Source: Roseateles hydrophilus (lineage in GTDB: Bacteria; Pseudomonadota; Gammaproteobacteria; Burkholderiales; Burkholderiaceae_C). Taken from it: a stretch of DNA of 64,000 nt. The DNA lies in contig NZ_JAPPUY010000001.1 in the NCBI RefSeq assembly GCF_026712245.1, forward strand, positions 186,001 to 250,000, read 5' to 3'. Both the position numbers and the translations under genes were made by a program. The notes beneath the pieces were generated by a model that was not told the DNA's origin, made no database searches, and saw only the letters and a list, made by a program, of their open reading frames with translations. The number at the start of each line of letters is the position of its first letter. Within the stretch, counting starts at the first letter, position 1. Positions 38,137 to 47,492 of the stretch are shown here, piece after piece.

Positions 38137-38480
38137 GGCGGTCGAACGAGGTGGCGTCGTTCAGCGGGTACAGCAGATGGGCCGGGATTCTGTCGGCATC
38201 GACGGACGCTTGGTATGTGCAGATGTCGCTTGCTGCTGAGGAGGTCCGTAATGCTTTGAAACCATCGAGAAGCAGTGCGCGTAAACAGCTTGCTAGGTGT
38301 GCGGTGGTGCTTGTGTGGTTGGCTTATCGCGAGGCGCGGCGGGCTCGCTGAGTGATCCCTGTATGCGCGGGGTAGGCTCGTTCGAACGCGAGTTGCAGCC
38401 ATCAACACGGGCGAGAATGCATGCGGCCGCTGTGAATCGGCCGCTTCGCCGCGATTGTTTTGAGCCACTTGGGGAAATCA
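38137..38480. other. Divergent intergenic region
   Basis: 344 bp with no gene. It must carry the promoter of the DUF1800-DUF1501 operon (minus) and that of the uronate epimerase genes (plus). A hairpin GCGGCCG (38423-38429) / CGGCCGC (38438-38444) lies in the leader of the epimerase gene, without a U-run. Nothing else was recognised. Confidence 0.5.
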
Positions 38481-39488
38481 GTGAAGGTACTCGTCACCGG
38501 CGCCGCCGGCTTCATCGGCATGCATGTCAGCCAGATCCTGCTGGCGCGTGGGGATCAGGTGGTTGGCCTGGACAACCTGAACGACTACTACTCGCCGCAG
38601 CTCAAGCACGACCGGCTGGCGCGGTTGACCGGCAAGCCGGGCTTCAGTTTCGTGAAGATGGATGTGGCGGATCGCGAAGGCATGGCCAAGCTGTTTGCCG
38701 AGGAGCGGTTTGACCGTGTCGTGCACCTGGCTGCGCAGGCCGGGGTGCGTTACTCCATCGAGAACCCGCACGCGTACATCGACAGCAACATCGTCGGCTT
38801 CACCAACATCCTGGAGGGCTGCCGCCACAACGGCGTGCAGCACCTGGCCTACGCGTCCAGCTCCAGCGTGTACGGCGGCAACACGCTGATGCCGTTCTCC
38901 GAGCATCACAGCGTGGACCACCCCATCAGCCTGTACGCGGCCACCAAGAAGGCCAACGAGCTGATGGCGCACACGTACTCGCACCTGTTCGGGCTGCCGA
39001 CGACGGGGCTGCGCTTCTTCACGGTGTACGGCCCCTGGGGCCGGCCGGACATGGCGCTGTTCCTGTTCACCAAGGCCACGCTGGAGGGCAAGCCCATCAA
39101 CGTGTTCAACCACGGCAAGATGGTGCGCGACTTCACCTACATCGACGACATCGCCGAAGGCGTGGTGCGCGTGCTGGACCGCACGGCCACGGCCGACCCG
39201 GCTTACGACCCGGCCCAGGCCGACCCGGCGCGTTCCAGCGCGCCCTACCGCGTGTTCAACATCGGCAACCACGCGCCCATTCAGCTGATGAGCTTCATCG
39301 AGGCCATCGAGCAGGCGGTGGGCCGCGAGGCGGTGAAGAACTTCATGCCCATGCAGGACGGCGATGTGCCTGCCACGCATGCGGACGTGGAAGAGCTGGC
39401 GGCCTGGACGGACTTCCGCCCGGCGATGCCGGTACCAGAAGGCATTCAGCGTTTTGTCGCCTGGTATCGGGACTACTACAAGGTCTGA
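38481..39488 (+). CDS. UDP-glucuronate 4-epimerase-like NAD-dependent epimerase
   Basis: 335 residues from the GTG at 38481, preceded by GGGGA at 38471-38475 (5 bp spacing); an upstream TTG in frame lacks this site. Extended SDR motifs: [17 protein letters not shown] and the catalytic SSSSVYG...[13 protein letters not shown]. The protein [19 protein letters not shown] is typical of the CapI/LspL group that makes UDP-galacturonate from UDP-glucuronate. Its neighbour encodes UDP-glucose dehydrogenase, which supplies that substrate. Confidence 0.9.
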   Translation: MKVLVTGAAGFIGMHVSQILLARGDQVVGLDNLNDYYSPQLKHDRLARLTGKPGFSFVKMDVADREGMAKLFAEERFDRVVHLAAQAGVRYSIENPHAYIDSNIVGFTNILEGCRHNGVQHLAYASSSSVYGGNTLMPFSEHHSVDHPISLYAATKKANELMAHTYSHLFGLPTTGLRFFTVYGPWGRPDMALFLFTKATLEGKPINVFNHGKMVRDFTYIDDIAEGVVRVLDRTATADPAYDPAQADPARSSAPYRVFNIGNHAPIQLMSFIEAIEQAVGREAVKNFMPMQDGDVPATHADVEELAAWTDFRPAMPVPEGIQRFVAWYRDYYKV

Positions 39489-39558
39489 AGCCAGCTGGCA
39501 TGTCATGTGCGTGGGTTACAAACGCCGGAATTGGTTTTCGTGAACAAGGGATAGAGAG

Positions 39559-40893
39559 ATGAAAGTCACCGCCATCGGCACGGGCTACGTGGGCCTCGTC
39601 ACTGGAGCTTGCCTGGCCGAGATGGGCAACCATGTGGTGTGCCTGGACGTGAACCCCGAGAAGATCCGCATCCTGAACGAGGGCGGCATTCCCATCCACG
39701 AACCGGGGCTGGACGCCGTGGTGCGGCGCAACGTGGCCGCCGGGCGCCTGCAGTTCACGACCGACGTGGACAAGGCGGTGCAGCACGGCACCATTTTGTT
39801 CATTGGCGTGGGCACGCCTCCCGATGAGGACGGTTCGGCCGACCTGCAGTACGTGGTGGCCGCGGCCCGCTCCATCGGCCAGCGCATGACGGACTACAAG
39901 GTCATCGTCGACAAGAGCACGGTGCCCGTGGGCACGGCTGACAAGGTGCGTGCCGCCGTCAAGGAAGAGCTGGAAAAGCGCGGCCTGGGCGGCATGGACT
40001 ATTCGGTGGTGTCCAACCCCGAGTTCCTGAAAGAAGGCGCGGCGGTGGAGGACTTCATGAAGCCTGACCGCATCATCGTCGGCTCGGACGACGAGCAGGC
40101 CACGCTGATGATGCGCGCGCTGTATGCCCCCTTCAACCGCACGCAGGACCGCATGCTGGTGATGGATGTACGCAGCGCCGAGTTCACCAAGTACGCGGCC
40201 AATGCCATGCTGGCCACGCGCATCAGCTTCATGAACGAGCTGGCCCTGCTGGCCGAGCGCGTGGGCGCGGACATCGAGCTGGTGCGCCGCGGCATCGGCT
40301 CTGACCCGCGCATCGGTTACCAGTTCCTGTATGCGGGTGCCGGGTATGGCGGCTCCTGCTTCCCCAAGGACGTGAAGGCGCTGGTGAAGGCGGCCGCTGA
40401 CACCGGCATTCCGCTGAAGGTGCTGACGGCCGTGGAAGAGGCCAACGAGCGCCAGAAGCGCGTGCTGGTGGACAAGGTGGTGGAGCGCTTCGGTGCCGAC
40501 CTGACGGGCCGGCGGTTTGCGATCTGGGGTCTGGCCTTCAAGCCCAACACCGACGACATGCGTGAGGCGCCGTCGCTGGTGATCATCGACGAGCTGACCC
40601 GGCGTGGCGCAACCATTGCGGCCTACGACCCGGTGTCCATGCCCGAGACGGCGCGGGTGCTGGGCCCGCGCGATGACGTGGCGCTGGTGGAGCGCGCCGA
40701 CGCGGCGCTGCAGGGCGCGGATGCGCTGTTGGTGGTGACGGAGTGGAAGGAGTTCCGCACGCCGGACTTCGACGCCATCAAGGCGGCACTGAAGCAGCCG
40801 GTGGTTTTGGACGGCCGCAACCTGTACGACCCGGCGCTGATGAAGACGCTGGGCTTTGAGTACCGCGGCATCGGTCGCGGGTTGCTGGCTTGA
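39559..40893 (+). CDS. ugd: UDP-glucose 6-dehydrogenase
   Basis: 444 residues. The N-terminal NAD domain begins [20 protein letters not shown]. The catalytic cysteine is in [15 protein letters not shown] near residue 270. [14 protein letters not shown] and [16 protein letters not shown] are family hallmarks. It oxidises UDP-glucose to UDP-glucuronate. With the upstream epimerase it gives UDP-GlcA and UDP-GalA, consistent with an acidic exopolysaccharide and with the heparinase-like lyase at 23-25 kb. Confidence 0.96.
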   Translation: MKVTAIGTGYVGLVTGACLAEMGNHVVCLDVNPEKIRILNEGGIPIHEPGLDAVVRRNVAAGRLQFTTDVDKAVQHGTILFIGVGTPPDEDGSADLQYVVAAARSIGQRMTDYKVIVDKSTVPVGTADKVRAAVKEELEKRGLGGMDYSVVSNPEFLKEGAAVEDFMKPDRIIVGSDDEQATLMMRALYAPFNRTQDRMLVMDVRSAEFTKYAANAMLATRISFMNELALLAERVGADIELVRRGIGSDPRIGYQFLYAGAGYGGSCFPKDVKALVKAAADTGIPLKVLTAVEEANERQKRVLVDKVVERFGADLTGRRFAIWGLAFKPNTDDMREAPSLVIIDELTRRGATIAAYDPVSMPETARVLGPRDDVALVERADAALQGADALLVVTEWKEFRTPDFDAIKAALKQPVVLDGRNLYDPALMKTLGFEYRGIGRGLLA

Positions 40894-40956
40894 GTCAATG
40901 CGCTGGCCTGCGGCTTGCTTGCCGCAGCTGAAAAGACGCTTGAGAGGGAGATACCG

Positions 40957-42060
40957 ATGACCAAGGCCATGATCCTGGCAGCCGGCCAAGGCACGCGCGT
41001 GCGGCCGTTGACCAAGCACACACCCAAGCCCATGGTGCCCATCCTGGGCAAGCCGGTGATGGAGTACCTGGTGGAGCACCTGGCCCGCCATGGCGTGAAG
41101 CAGATCATGGTGAACGTGGCCTTCATGCACTGGAAGATCGAGAACTACTTCGGTGCGGGGGCGCGCTGGGGTGTCGAGTTGGGCTACTCGTACGAAGGCG
41201 TGCGCGAGCAGGGCGAGGTGGTGTGCAAGCCGGTGGGCTCGGCCGGCGGCATGCGCAAGATCCAGGACTTCGGCGGCTTTTTCGACGAGACCTTCATCGT
41301 GATCTGCGGTGACGCCGTCATCGACCTGGACATCACCGCCGCCGTGGCCGAGCACAAGGCCAAGGGTGCGATTGCCAGCGTGGTGACGCTGGATGTGCCG
41401 CGCGAGCAGACCAAGAACTACGGCATCGTCGTCGCCGATGCGGACGGGCGCGTGACGTCCTTCCAGGAGAAGCCCAAGCCGGAAGAGGCCAAGAGCACGC
41501 TGGCGTCCACGGGCATCTACATCTTCGAGCCCGCCGTGCTGGACCTGATCCCGGCAGGTGTGGAGTTCGACATCGGCAGCCAGCTGTTCCCGCTGCTGGT
41601 GGAGAAGGGCCTGCCGTTCTTCGCGCAGAGCCGCCCGTTCAACTGGATCGATATCGGCCGGGTGACGGACTACTGGTCGGTCACGCAGCAGGTGATGGCC
41701 GGCGGCGTGGCGCAGATGGACATCCCGGGTCGCGAGGTGCGACCGCAGGTGTGGGTGGGGCTGAACACCTCGGTGGACTGGGACAAGGTGCAGATCGAAG
41801 GGCCGGTCTACATCGGCTCCAACGTGCGCATCGAACCCGGCGCCCGCGTGGTGGGCCCGACCTGGATTGGCCACGGCTCGCACCTGCGCAGCGGTGCGGT
41901 GGTGGAGCGTTCGGTGCTGATCGAGCACACGCGCATCGGTGAGGGCCAGGCGGTGCGCGAGATGATCATCTCGCCGCAGTACTGCGTGGATCGTTCGGGC
42001 CACACCACGTATGTGGGTGACGAGCTGACGCCGCTGCGCTGGGGCGACGCGCGCGCCTGA
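40957..42060 (+). CDS. Sugar-1-phosphate nucleotidyltransferase with C-terminal beta-helix
   Basis: 367 residues from ATG 40957, chosen for the GGGAG ribosome binding site just upstream. The N-terminal domain has AMILAAGQGTRVRPLT and KPMVPILGKPVMEYL (NTP transferase). VYIGSNVRIEPGARVVGP begins a left-handed beta-helix. It resembles eukaryotic-type GDP-mannose pyrophosphorylases and NDP-glucose synthases. Substrate (mannose-1-P or glucose-1-P) cannot be fixed from sequence. It is the last gene before a strong terminator. Confidence 0.85.
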   Translation: MTKAMILAAGQGTRVRPLTKHTPKPMVPILGKPVMEYLVEHLARHGVKQIMVNVAFMHWKIENYFGAGARWGVELGYSYEGVREQGEVVCKPVGSAGGMRKIQDFGGFFDETFIVICGDAVIDLDITAAVAEHKAKGAIASVVTLDVPREQTKNYGIVVADADGRVTSFQEKPKPEEAKSTLASTGIYIFEPAVLDLIPAGVEFDIGSQLFPLLVEKGLPFFAQSRPFNWIDIGRVTDYWSVTQQVMAGGVAQMDIPGREVRPQVWVGLNTSVDWDKVQIEGPVYIGSNVRIEPGARVVGPTWIGHGSHLRSGAVVERSVLIEHTRIGEGQAVREMIISPQYCVDRSGHTTYVGDELTPLRWGDARA

Positions 42061-42123
42061 CCCAGCGCGCGCCGTCGCCGCACTGGCCGATGTGCGCTTG
42101 AGGCGCCGCAGCCTGACTGGACT

Positions 42124-42156
42124 GCCCTCGTAGACAGACCGTCACGAGGGCCTTTT
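42124..42156 (+). terminator. Intrinsic terminator
   Basis: Stem GCCCTCGT (42124-42131) / ACGAGGGC (42144-42151), 12-nt loop, followed by CTTTTTG. It ends the ugd operon. Confidence 0.85.
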
Positions 42157-42229
42157 TGTCGGTAGGCGGTTGGCCTCCAGGTCTTCAGGCGCCTGAGCGC
42201 TTTGGCGGGCTGAACACGGGGGGTGGGTA

Positions 42230-42298
42230 AATCGCTATCGGCGATATCTTGGATTTATCGCCTATGGCGATATATTTGGGATATCGGTATCGGCGATG
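42230..42298 (+). promoter_or_regulatory. hipB: Three operator sites of the hipBA module
   Basis: Three 17-bp inverted repeats of the form TATCGC-N5-GCGATA start at 42230, 42256 and 42282, exactly 26 bp apart. The central one is perfect; the outer two have one or two changes at the edges. E. coli HipB binds TATCC-N8-GGATA palindromes upstream of hipBA, and these are the equivalent position and architecture, so autorepression by HipB/HipAB is expected. Confidence 0.8.
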
Positions 42299-42316
42299 TA
42301 CCGTCAACCCCAAGCC

Positions 42317-42601
42317 ATGAACCAAATCCTCTCCATCCCTAGCCAGCTTGGTCTTGTCCTCCGAGCTGCGCGCAAAGGCGCCCAGCTCAGCCAGAAACAG
42401 CTGGCTGCGAAACTGGGCCTGAGCCAGAACCGTGTGTCCGAGTTGGAGACCGACCCGGGCGCCATGCGGGTTGAGCAGCTCTTTGCCGTCATGGCCGTGT
42501 TGGGGTTGGAACTGCAGGTGCAGGCGCGGGGCGGCGAGCCAGTTGCTGACAGCGCGGGCACTGTGGGCGCAGCGCCACCCATCGGCACGGTGGAGTGGTA
42601 G
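42317..42601 (+). CDS. hipB: HipB-like antitoxin, XRE-family repressor
   Basis: 94 residues from ATG 42317. An earlier in-frame ATG at 42296 lies inside the third operator and is less likely. The helix-turn-helix is LSQKQLAAKLGLSQNRVSEL (residues about 25-44). It would neutralise HipA and bind the three upstream operators. Its stop overlaps the hipA start region by 7 bp, which couples translation. Confidence 0.88.
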   Translation: MNQILSIPSQLGLVLRAARKGAQLSQKQLAAKLGLSQNRVSELETDPGAMRVEQLFAVMAVLGLELQVQARGGEPVADSAGTVGAAPPIGTVEW

Positions 42602-43935
42602 CTGTGGGGCGCCCAACACACGCCAGGGCGCTGTCGGTCTGGGCCAACGGCGAACGGGTCGGCAGGTGGACCATTCCCGCCCGGGGCGAGATGGCGTTTG
42701 ACTACGACCCGGGCTGGATCGCCTCAGACGCCGGTCGACCGTTGTCGCTGTCCATGCCTTTCACCGGCGCGCAGGCCTTGCGCGGCAGCGTGGTCAACAA
42801 CTACTTCGAGAACTTGCTGCCCGACAGCGAGCCCATCCGAAAACGCTTGGCCGCGCGGTTCAAGACCGACACGCTGGAGGCGTTTGACCTGCTTGAGGCC
42901 ATCGGCCGTGATTGCGTCGGCGCCGTCCAACTGCTTGGCGCTGACGAGTCTCCGGTCAACGTCACAAGCATCGAGGGCACGCCGCTCAGCGAGGGTGATG
43001 TGGAAGCGCTGCTGCTGGCGGCGGTAGGGGCCGGCGAACGCGTGGGGGCCGATGACGACGACTTTCGAATCTCGCTGGCAGGCGCCCAGGAGAAGACGGC
43101 GCTCCTGCGGCATGACGGCCAGTGGAAGCGCCCCCAGGGGGCGACCCCGACCACGCACATCCTGAAGCTGCCCATCGGCCTGGTGGGCGCGCGCAAGGCG
43201 GACTTCGGCACGTCGGTGGAGAACGAGTGGCTCTGCTTGGAACTGATGCGAGAGCTTGGGCTGCCGACGGCCAAGACGGAGATGCTTCAGTTTGGAGGGC
43301 AGAAGGTGCTCTGCGTCGAGCGCTTTGACCGACAGATGCACTCCTCAGGCGCGTGGCTCCTGCGCCTGCCCCAGGAGGACTTCTGCCAAGTCAATGGCAC
43401 GGCGCCCCACCGCAAGTACGAGGCCGATGGTGGGCCCGGCATCGCGAACATTGCCCGCGTTCTCGCAGGCTCCGTGAACGCACAGGCCGACCTCACGAAC
43501 TTTCTCAAGGCGCAGCTGGTTTTCTGGATGCTGGCAGCCCCAGATGGCCACGCCAAGAATTTCAGCTTGCGCATCCTGGCGCGCGGGCGTTATGCGCTCA
43601 CGCCGCTCTACGACGTGATGTCCATCTGGCCCGTTGAAGGAAACGGCGCGAGCCAGTTCTCCTGGCACAAGGCCAAGCTCGCGATGGCGTTGCAGAGCAA
43701 GCATCGGCACTACCACTTCAAGGACATCCAGCGTCGTCACTTCAACGCGACGGCTGCCAAGTTCTTTCAGCGCGACAGTGCGGAGGATGTGATCGAGTCG
43801 GTGCTGAATGACCTTGAGCGAGCAATCACCGTCGTGACGGCCAGACTGCCTGCCGGGTATCCGGAGGCAGTGGCGATGTCGATCTTTGCGGGCCTGCGAC
43901 GCACCGCCAAGTTGCTGGCTGACGCGGCGCCCTGA
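42595..43935 (+). CDS. hipA: HipA-like serine/threonine kinase toxin
   Basis: 446 residues from the GTG at 42595 (a GTG at 42604 is an alternative). Key residues match E. coli HipA: S160 in RISLAGAQEKTALL (the autophosphorylated serine), K191 in HILKLP (ATP binding), D317 and N322 in APDGHAKNFS (catalytic), and D340 in LYDVMS (Mg). HipA of E. coli phosphorylates glutamyl-tRNA synthetase and induces dormancy; the same target here is inference. All catalytic residues are intact, so it should be active. The module sits between two nucleotide-sugar operons, unrelated in function. Confidence 0.93.
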   Translation: MVAVGRPTHARALSVWANGERVGRWTIPARGEMAFDYDPGWIASDAGRPLSLSMPFTGAQALRGSVVNNYFENLLPDSEPIRKRLAARFKTDTLEAFDLLEAIGRDCVGAVQLLGADESPVNVTSIEGTPLSEGDVEALLLAAVGAGERVGADDDDFRISLAGAQEKTALLRHDGQWKRPQGATPTTHILKLPIGLVGARKADFGTSVENEWLCLELMRELGLPTAKTEMLQFGGQKVLCVERFDRQMHSSGAWLLRLPQEDFCQVNGTAPHRKYEADGGPGIANIARVLAGSVNAQADLTNFLKAQLVFWMLAAPDGHAKNFSLRILARGRYALTPLYDVMSIWPVEGNGASQFSWHKAKLAMALQSKHRHYHFKDIQRRHFNATAAKFFQRDSAEDVIESVLNDLERAITVVTARLPAGYPEAVAMSIFAGLRRTAKLLADAAP

Positions 43936-43944
43936 GCGCGGCGG

Positions 43945-43962
43945 GCGGGTCGTGCGACCCGC
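43945..43962. terminator. Possible bidirectional terminator hairpin
   Basis: GCGGGTCG / CGACCCGC, an 8-bp stem with a 2-nt apex, between the convergent hipA and rfbC genes. No U-run follows, so termination is uncertain. Confidence 0.4.
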
Positions 43963-43968
43963 TGGACC

Positions 43969-44529
43969 TCACTCGAAGGTCTTGGCGTCTGCCAGCAGTG
44001 GCGCCGCCACGTCCTTGGCTGACAGCTGCGGCGCGATGCCGTTCAGCGGCCATTGGATGCCGATGGCGGGGTCGTCCCAGCGCACCGTGCCTTCGCATTC
44101 GGGTGCGTAGCGGCCGCTGGTCTTGTAGAGGAAGTCGGCGGTCTCACTGGTGACGACGAAGCCGTGCGCGAAGCCCGGGGGAATCCACAGCTGGCGGTGG
44201 TTGTCGGCCGTCAGCTCGACGCCCACCCAGCGGCCGAAGTTGGGGCTGGAGCGGCGCACGTCGACGGCGACATCGAACACGGCGCCCGAGGTGCAGCGCA
44301 CCAGCTTGCCCTGGGGGTGCGGGTCCAGCTGGTAGTGCAGGCCACGGAGCACACCGCGCGAGGAGCGGGAGTGGTTGTCCTGCACGAAGTGCACGTCGTG
44401 GCCGAGGGCTGCGTTGAAGCGCGCCTCATTCCAGCTTTCGGTGAAGAAGCCGCGGGCATCGCCGAAGACCTTGGGCTCGACGATGCAGACCTCGGGAAGT
44501 GCGGTGGGCGTGATCTGCAACAGGCTCAT
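43969..44529 (-). CDS. rfbC: dTDP-4-dehydrorhamnose 3,5-epimerase
   Basis: 186 residues, cupin fold. RFBC motifs: FTESWNEARFNAALG, QDNHSRSSRGVLRGLHYQ (with the catalytic His), and WIPPGFAHGFVV. Third step of dTDP-L-rhamnose synthesis. Its start shares one base with the rfbA stop. Last gene of the reverse-strand rfbBDAC operon. Confidence 0.96.
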   Translation of the reverse strand: MSLLQITPTALPEVCIVEPKVFGDARGFFTESWNEARFNAALGHDVHFVQDNHSRSSRGVLRGLHYQLDPHPQGKLVRCTSGAVFDVAVDVRRSSPNFGRWVGVELTADNHRQLWIPPGFAHGFVVTSETADFLYKTSGRYAPECEGTVRWDDPAIGIQWPLNGIAPQLSAKDVAAPLLADAKTFE

Positions 44530-45413
44530 CAGAACGCCTTCTCCACCAGCAGCTTCTGCAGGTACTGGCCGTAGCCGTTCTTGGCCAGCGGCTTGGCCAA
44601 GGCTTCAAGCTGGGCAGCGTCGATCCAGCCTGAGCGGAACGCGATCTCTTCGGGGCAGGCGACCTTCAGGCCCTGGCGCTTTTCCAACGTGGCGATGAAC
44701 TGGCCGGCTTCCATCAGGCTGTCATGTGTGCCCGTGTCTAGCCAGGCGTAGCCGCGGCCCATGATCTCGACGTTGAGCTGGCCACGCTTGAGGTACTCGG
44801 CGTTGACGTCGGTGATCTCCAGCTCACCGCGCGCGCTCGGCTTGATGGCGGCGGCGATGTCGCAGACCTGCTCGTCGTAGAAATACAGGCCGGTGACGGC
44901 GTAGTTGCTCTTGGGGGCCTTGGGCTTCTCTTCGATGGACAGCGCGCGCTTCTCAGCATCGAACTCGACGACGCCATAGCGTTCAGGGTCGTTCACGTGG
45001 TAAGCGAAGACACTGGCGCCAGTAGCCTGGCTGGTGGCGTCGTTCAGCAGGCCGGCGAAATCGTGGCCGTAGAAGATGTTGTCGCCCAACACCAGCGCGC
45101 TGGGCGCGCCGTCGACAAAGTCCCGGCCTAGGATGAAGGCCTGGGCCAGACCGTCCGGGCTGGGTTGCACGCAGTAGCTGATGTTCAGGCCCCAGCGGGC
45201 GCCGTCGCCCAGCAGCGCCTCGAAGCGCGGCGTGTCCTGCGGCGTGCTGATGATGAGGATGTCGCGCATGCCCGCCAGCATCAGCGTGCTGAGCGGGTAA
45301 TAGATCATGGGCTTGTCGTAGACCGGCAGCAGCTGCTTGCTGATGGCCAGCGTGGCCGGATGCAGCCGGGTGCCGGAGCCCCCGGCGAGGATGATGCCTT
45401 TGCGGTTCTTCAT
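44529..45413 (-). CDS. rfbA: Glucose-1-phosphate thymidylyltransferase
   Basis: 294 residues, the usual length. [16 protein letters not shown] and [17 protein letters not shown] form the nucleotide site; DNIFYGHDF carries a metal-binding Asp. First committed step, making dTDP-glucose from dTTP and glucose-1-phosphate. Overlaps rfbC by 1 bp. Confidence 0.97.
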   Translation of the reverse strand: MKNRKGIILAGGSGTRLHPATLAISKQLLPVYDKPMIYYPLSTLMLAGMRDILIISTPQDTPRFEALLGDGARWGLNISYCVQPSPDGLAQAFILGRDFVDGAPSALVLGDNIFYGHDFAGLLNDATSQATGASVFAYHVNDPERYGVVEFDAEKRALSIEEKPKAPKSNYAVTGLYFYDEQVCDIAAAIKPSARGELEITDVNAEYLKRGQLNVEIMGRGYAWLDTGTHDSLMEAGQFIATLEKRQGLKVACPEEIAFRSGWIDAAQLEALAKPLAKNGYGQYLQKLLVEKAF

Positions 45414-45437
45414 GGATGCACTCCCTGCAGATCCAGA

Positions 45438-46319
45438 TCAGAGGATTTCGGTCAGCATGCGCTGCACGCCCTGCTGCCAGCGCGGCAGCTGCAGGCCGAA
45501 GCGCTGCTGCAGCTTGGCGGTGGACAGGCGCGAATTCAGTGGGCGCGCAGCCGGCGTGGGGTAGTCGCTGGTGGGGATGGGCAGCACCTGGTCAGGGGCC
45601 ACCTTGACCGGCTTGCCCTGCGTGCGGGCGAACTCGATGACGAAGCGGGCGTACTCATGCCAGCTGGTCTCGCCGCCAGCGACCGCGTGGTAGGTGCCGG
45701 TGAGCGCCGGATTCACGCGCGCGGCGCGCAGCATGTGCACGCTGAGGTCGGCCAGCAGGTCGGCGCCGGTGGGGGCGCCGATCTGGTCGGCGATGACCTT
45801 GAGCTGATCGCGCTCGGCGGCCAGGCGCAGCATGGTCTTGGCAAAGTTACCGCCACGCGCGGCGTAGACCCAGCTGGTGCGCAGGATGAGGTGCTGGCAG
45901 CCGCTGGCGCGGATGGCGTCCTCGCCCTCGGCCTTGGTGCGGCCGTAGACGCTCAGCGGCGCGATGGGCGCCTCTTCGTCGCGGGCGTGCTGGCCACTGC
46001 CGTCGAACACGTAGTCGGTGGAGTAGTGCAGCAGCAGCGCGCCCAGGCGCTTGGCCTCGATGGCCAGCAGGGCCGGCGTGGTGGCGTTGATCTGTCGGGC
46101 CAGTTCGGGCTCGCTTTCAGCCTTGTCGACCGCGGTGTGGGCCGCTGCATTGACGATGACCTGCGGTGCGATGGCCTGCACGCGGGCCAGCAGCGCCTCG
46201 GGTTGCGTGAAGTCGCCGCCGTCATCGTGATCCAGCGCCACCACCTCGCCGGCAACGGCCAGCGAACGTTGCAGCTCCCAGCCGACCTGGCCGCCTTTGC
46301 CCAACAACAGAATCTTCAT
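45438..46319 (-). CDS. rfbD: dTDP-4-dehydrorhamnose reductase
   Basis: 293 residues. NADPH loop LLLGKGGQVGWELQRSL, STDYVFDGS, and the active-site YGRTKAEGED are typical. Final reduction to dTDP-L-rhamnose. It sits 24 bp upstream of rfbA and 12 bp after rfbB. Confidence 0.96.
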   Translation of the reverse strand: MKILLLGKGGQVGWELQRSLAVAGEVVALDHDDGGDFTQPEALLARVQAIAPQVIVNAAAHTAVDKAESEPELARQINATTPALLAIEAKRLGALLLHYSTDYVFDGSGQHARDEEAPIAPLSVYGRTKAEGEDAIRASGCQHLILRTSWVYAARGGNFAKTMLRLAAERDQLKVIADQIGAPTGADLLADLSVHMLRAARVNPALTGTYHAVAGGETSWHEYARFVIEFARTQGKPVKVAPDQVLPIPTSDYPTPAARPLNSRLSTAKLQQRFGLQLPRWQQGVQRMLTEIL

Positions 46320-46331
46320 GGTCAGGCGTAC

Positions 46332-47387
46332 TCAGGCGTATTGCTTGGAGACCCAGTCCTTGTAGGCGCCGCTCTGCACGCGGGCAACCCACTCGGGGTG
46401 GTCGAGGTACCACTGCACCGTCTTGCGGATGCCGGTCTCGAAGGTCTCGGCCGGGCGCCAGCCCAGCTCGCGCTCGATCTTGCGCGCGTCGATCGCGTAG
46501 CGGCGGTCATGGCCCGGGCGGTCTTTCACGTAGGTGATGAGGCGGGCGTAAGGGCCTTCGGCCGAGGGGCGCAGTTCGTCCAGCAGCGCGCACACCGTCT
46601 TGACGATGTCGATGTTGGCCTTCTCGTTCCAGCCGCCGATGTTGTAGGTCTCGCCCAGCGTGCCGCCGGCCAGCACGGCGCGGATGCCGCTGCAGTGGTC
46701 AGTCACGTAGAGCCAGTCGCGGATCTGCTGGCCGTCGCCGTAGACCGGCAGCGGCTTGCCGGCGAGGGCGTTGACGATCATCAGCGGGATTAGCTTCTCA
46801 GGGAAGTGATAGGGGCCGTAGTTGTTGGAGCAGTTGGTCGTGACCACCGGCAGGCCGTAGGTGTGATGCCAGGCGCGCACGAGATGGTCGCTGGCCGCCT
46901 TGCTGGCGCTGTAGGGGCTGTTGGGCTCGTAGGGGTTGGTCTCGGCGAAGGGCGGGTCGCTGGGCTTGAGCGAGCCGTAGACCTCGTCCGTGGATACGTG
47001 GTGGAAGCGGAAGGCGGCCTTGGCCTCGCCCTCCAGCGCACCCCAGTAGGCGCGTGCCGCTTCCAGCAGCGTGAAGGTGCCGTCGACGTTGGTGCGCATG
47101 AAGGCGCCGGGGCCGCTGATGGAGCGATCCACGTGACTCTCGGCCGCGAAGTGAACGATGGCGCGGGGCTGATGTGTCGCCAGCAGGCTGTCGATGAGCG
47201 CGCGATCGCAGATGTCGCCCTTGACGAAGGTGTGGCGCGCGTCGCCGTCCAGGCTGCTGAGGTTCTCGAGGTTGCCGGCGTAGGTCAGCACATCGAGGTT
47301 GACGACAGGCTCGTCGGACTGGCGCAGCCAGTCCAGCACGAAGTTGCTGCCGATGAAGCCGGCACCGCCGGTGACGAGGATGGTCAT
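46332..47387 (-). CDS. rfbB: dTDP-glucose 4,6-dehydratase
   Basis: 351 residues. [17 protein letters not shown] (NAD loop), [11 protein letters not shown] and [15 protein letters not shown] (catalytic Tyr-Lys), and [18 protein letters not shown] are all intact. Second step of dTDP-rhamnose synthesis and first gene of the operon. Its promoter must lie in the 60 bp before the upstream terminator at 47443-47475. Confidence 0.97.
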   Translation of the reverse strand: MTILVTGGAGFIGSNFVLDWLRQSDEPVVNLDVLTYAGNLENLSSLDGDARHTFVKGDICDRALIDSLLATHQPRAIVHFAAESHVDRSISGPGAFMRTNVDGTFTLLEAARAYWGALEGEAKAAFRFHHVSTDEVYGSLKPSDPPFAETNPYEPNSPYSASKAASDHLVRAWHHTYGLPVVTTNCSNNYGPYHFPEKLIPLMIVNALAGKPLPVYGDGQQIRDWLYVTDHCSGIRAVLAGGTLGETYNIGGWNEKANIDIVKTVCALLDELRPSAEGPYARLITYVKDRPGHDRRYAIDARKIERELGWRPAETFETGIRKTVQWYLDHPEWVARVQSGAYKDWVSKQYA

Positions 47388-47442
47388 GGTGTCTTGTCAG
47401 TTCTGGCCTGATCCCCAGTTTGGCCCAACTTAGTGCACCGAG

Positions 47443-47475
47443 GAAAAAAAACAGGCCCGTGTCACCGGGCCTGTT
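47443..47475 (-). terminator. Intrinsic terminator of the manC operon
   Basis: Read on the minus strand: stem ACAGGCCCG / CGGGCCTGT (47466-47474 and 47451-47459) with a 6-nt loop, followed by a run of eight T. It lies 18 bp after the manC stop. Confidence 0.9.
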
Positions 47476-47492
47476 AGGGGCGTTTTTGCTGG

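Noticed and set aside
34066-38259. A 1397-codon open frame on the plus strand opposite the DUF1800 gene
   Set aside because: It is antisense to a gene with signal peptide, repeats and a known domain; its composition is low-complexity His/Gly/Asp and Val, and its repeats only mirror the coding duplication.
42124-42156. Hairpin as a regulatory site of hipBA
   Set aside because: It has a typical intrinsic terminator form with a U-run and lies next to the stop of the upstream operon, 70 bp from the operators.
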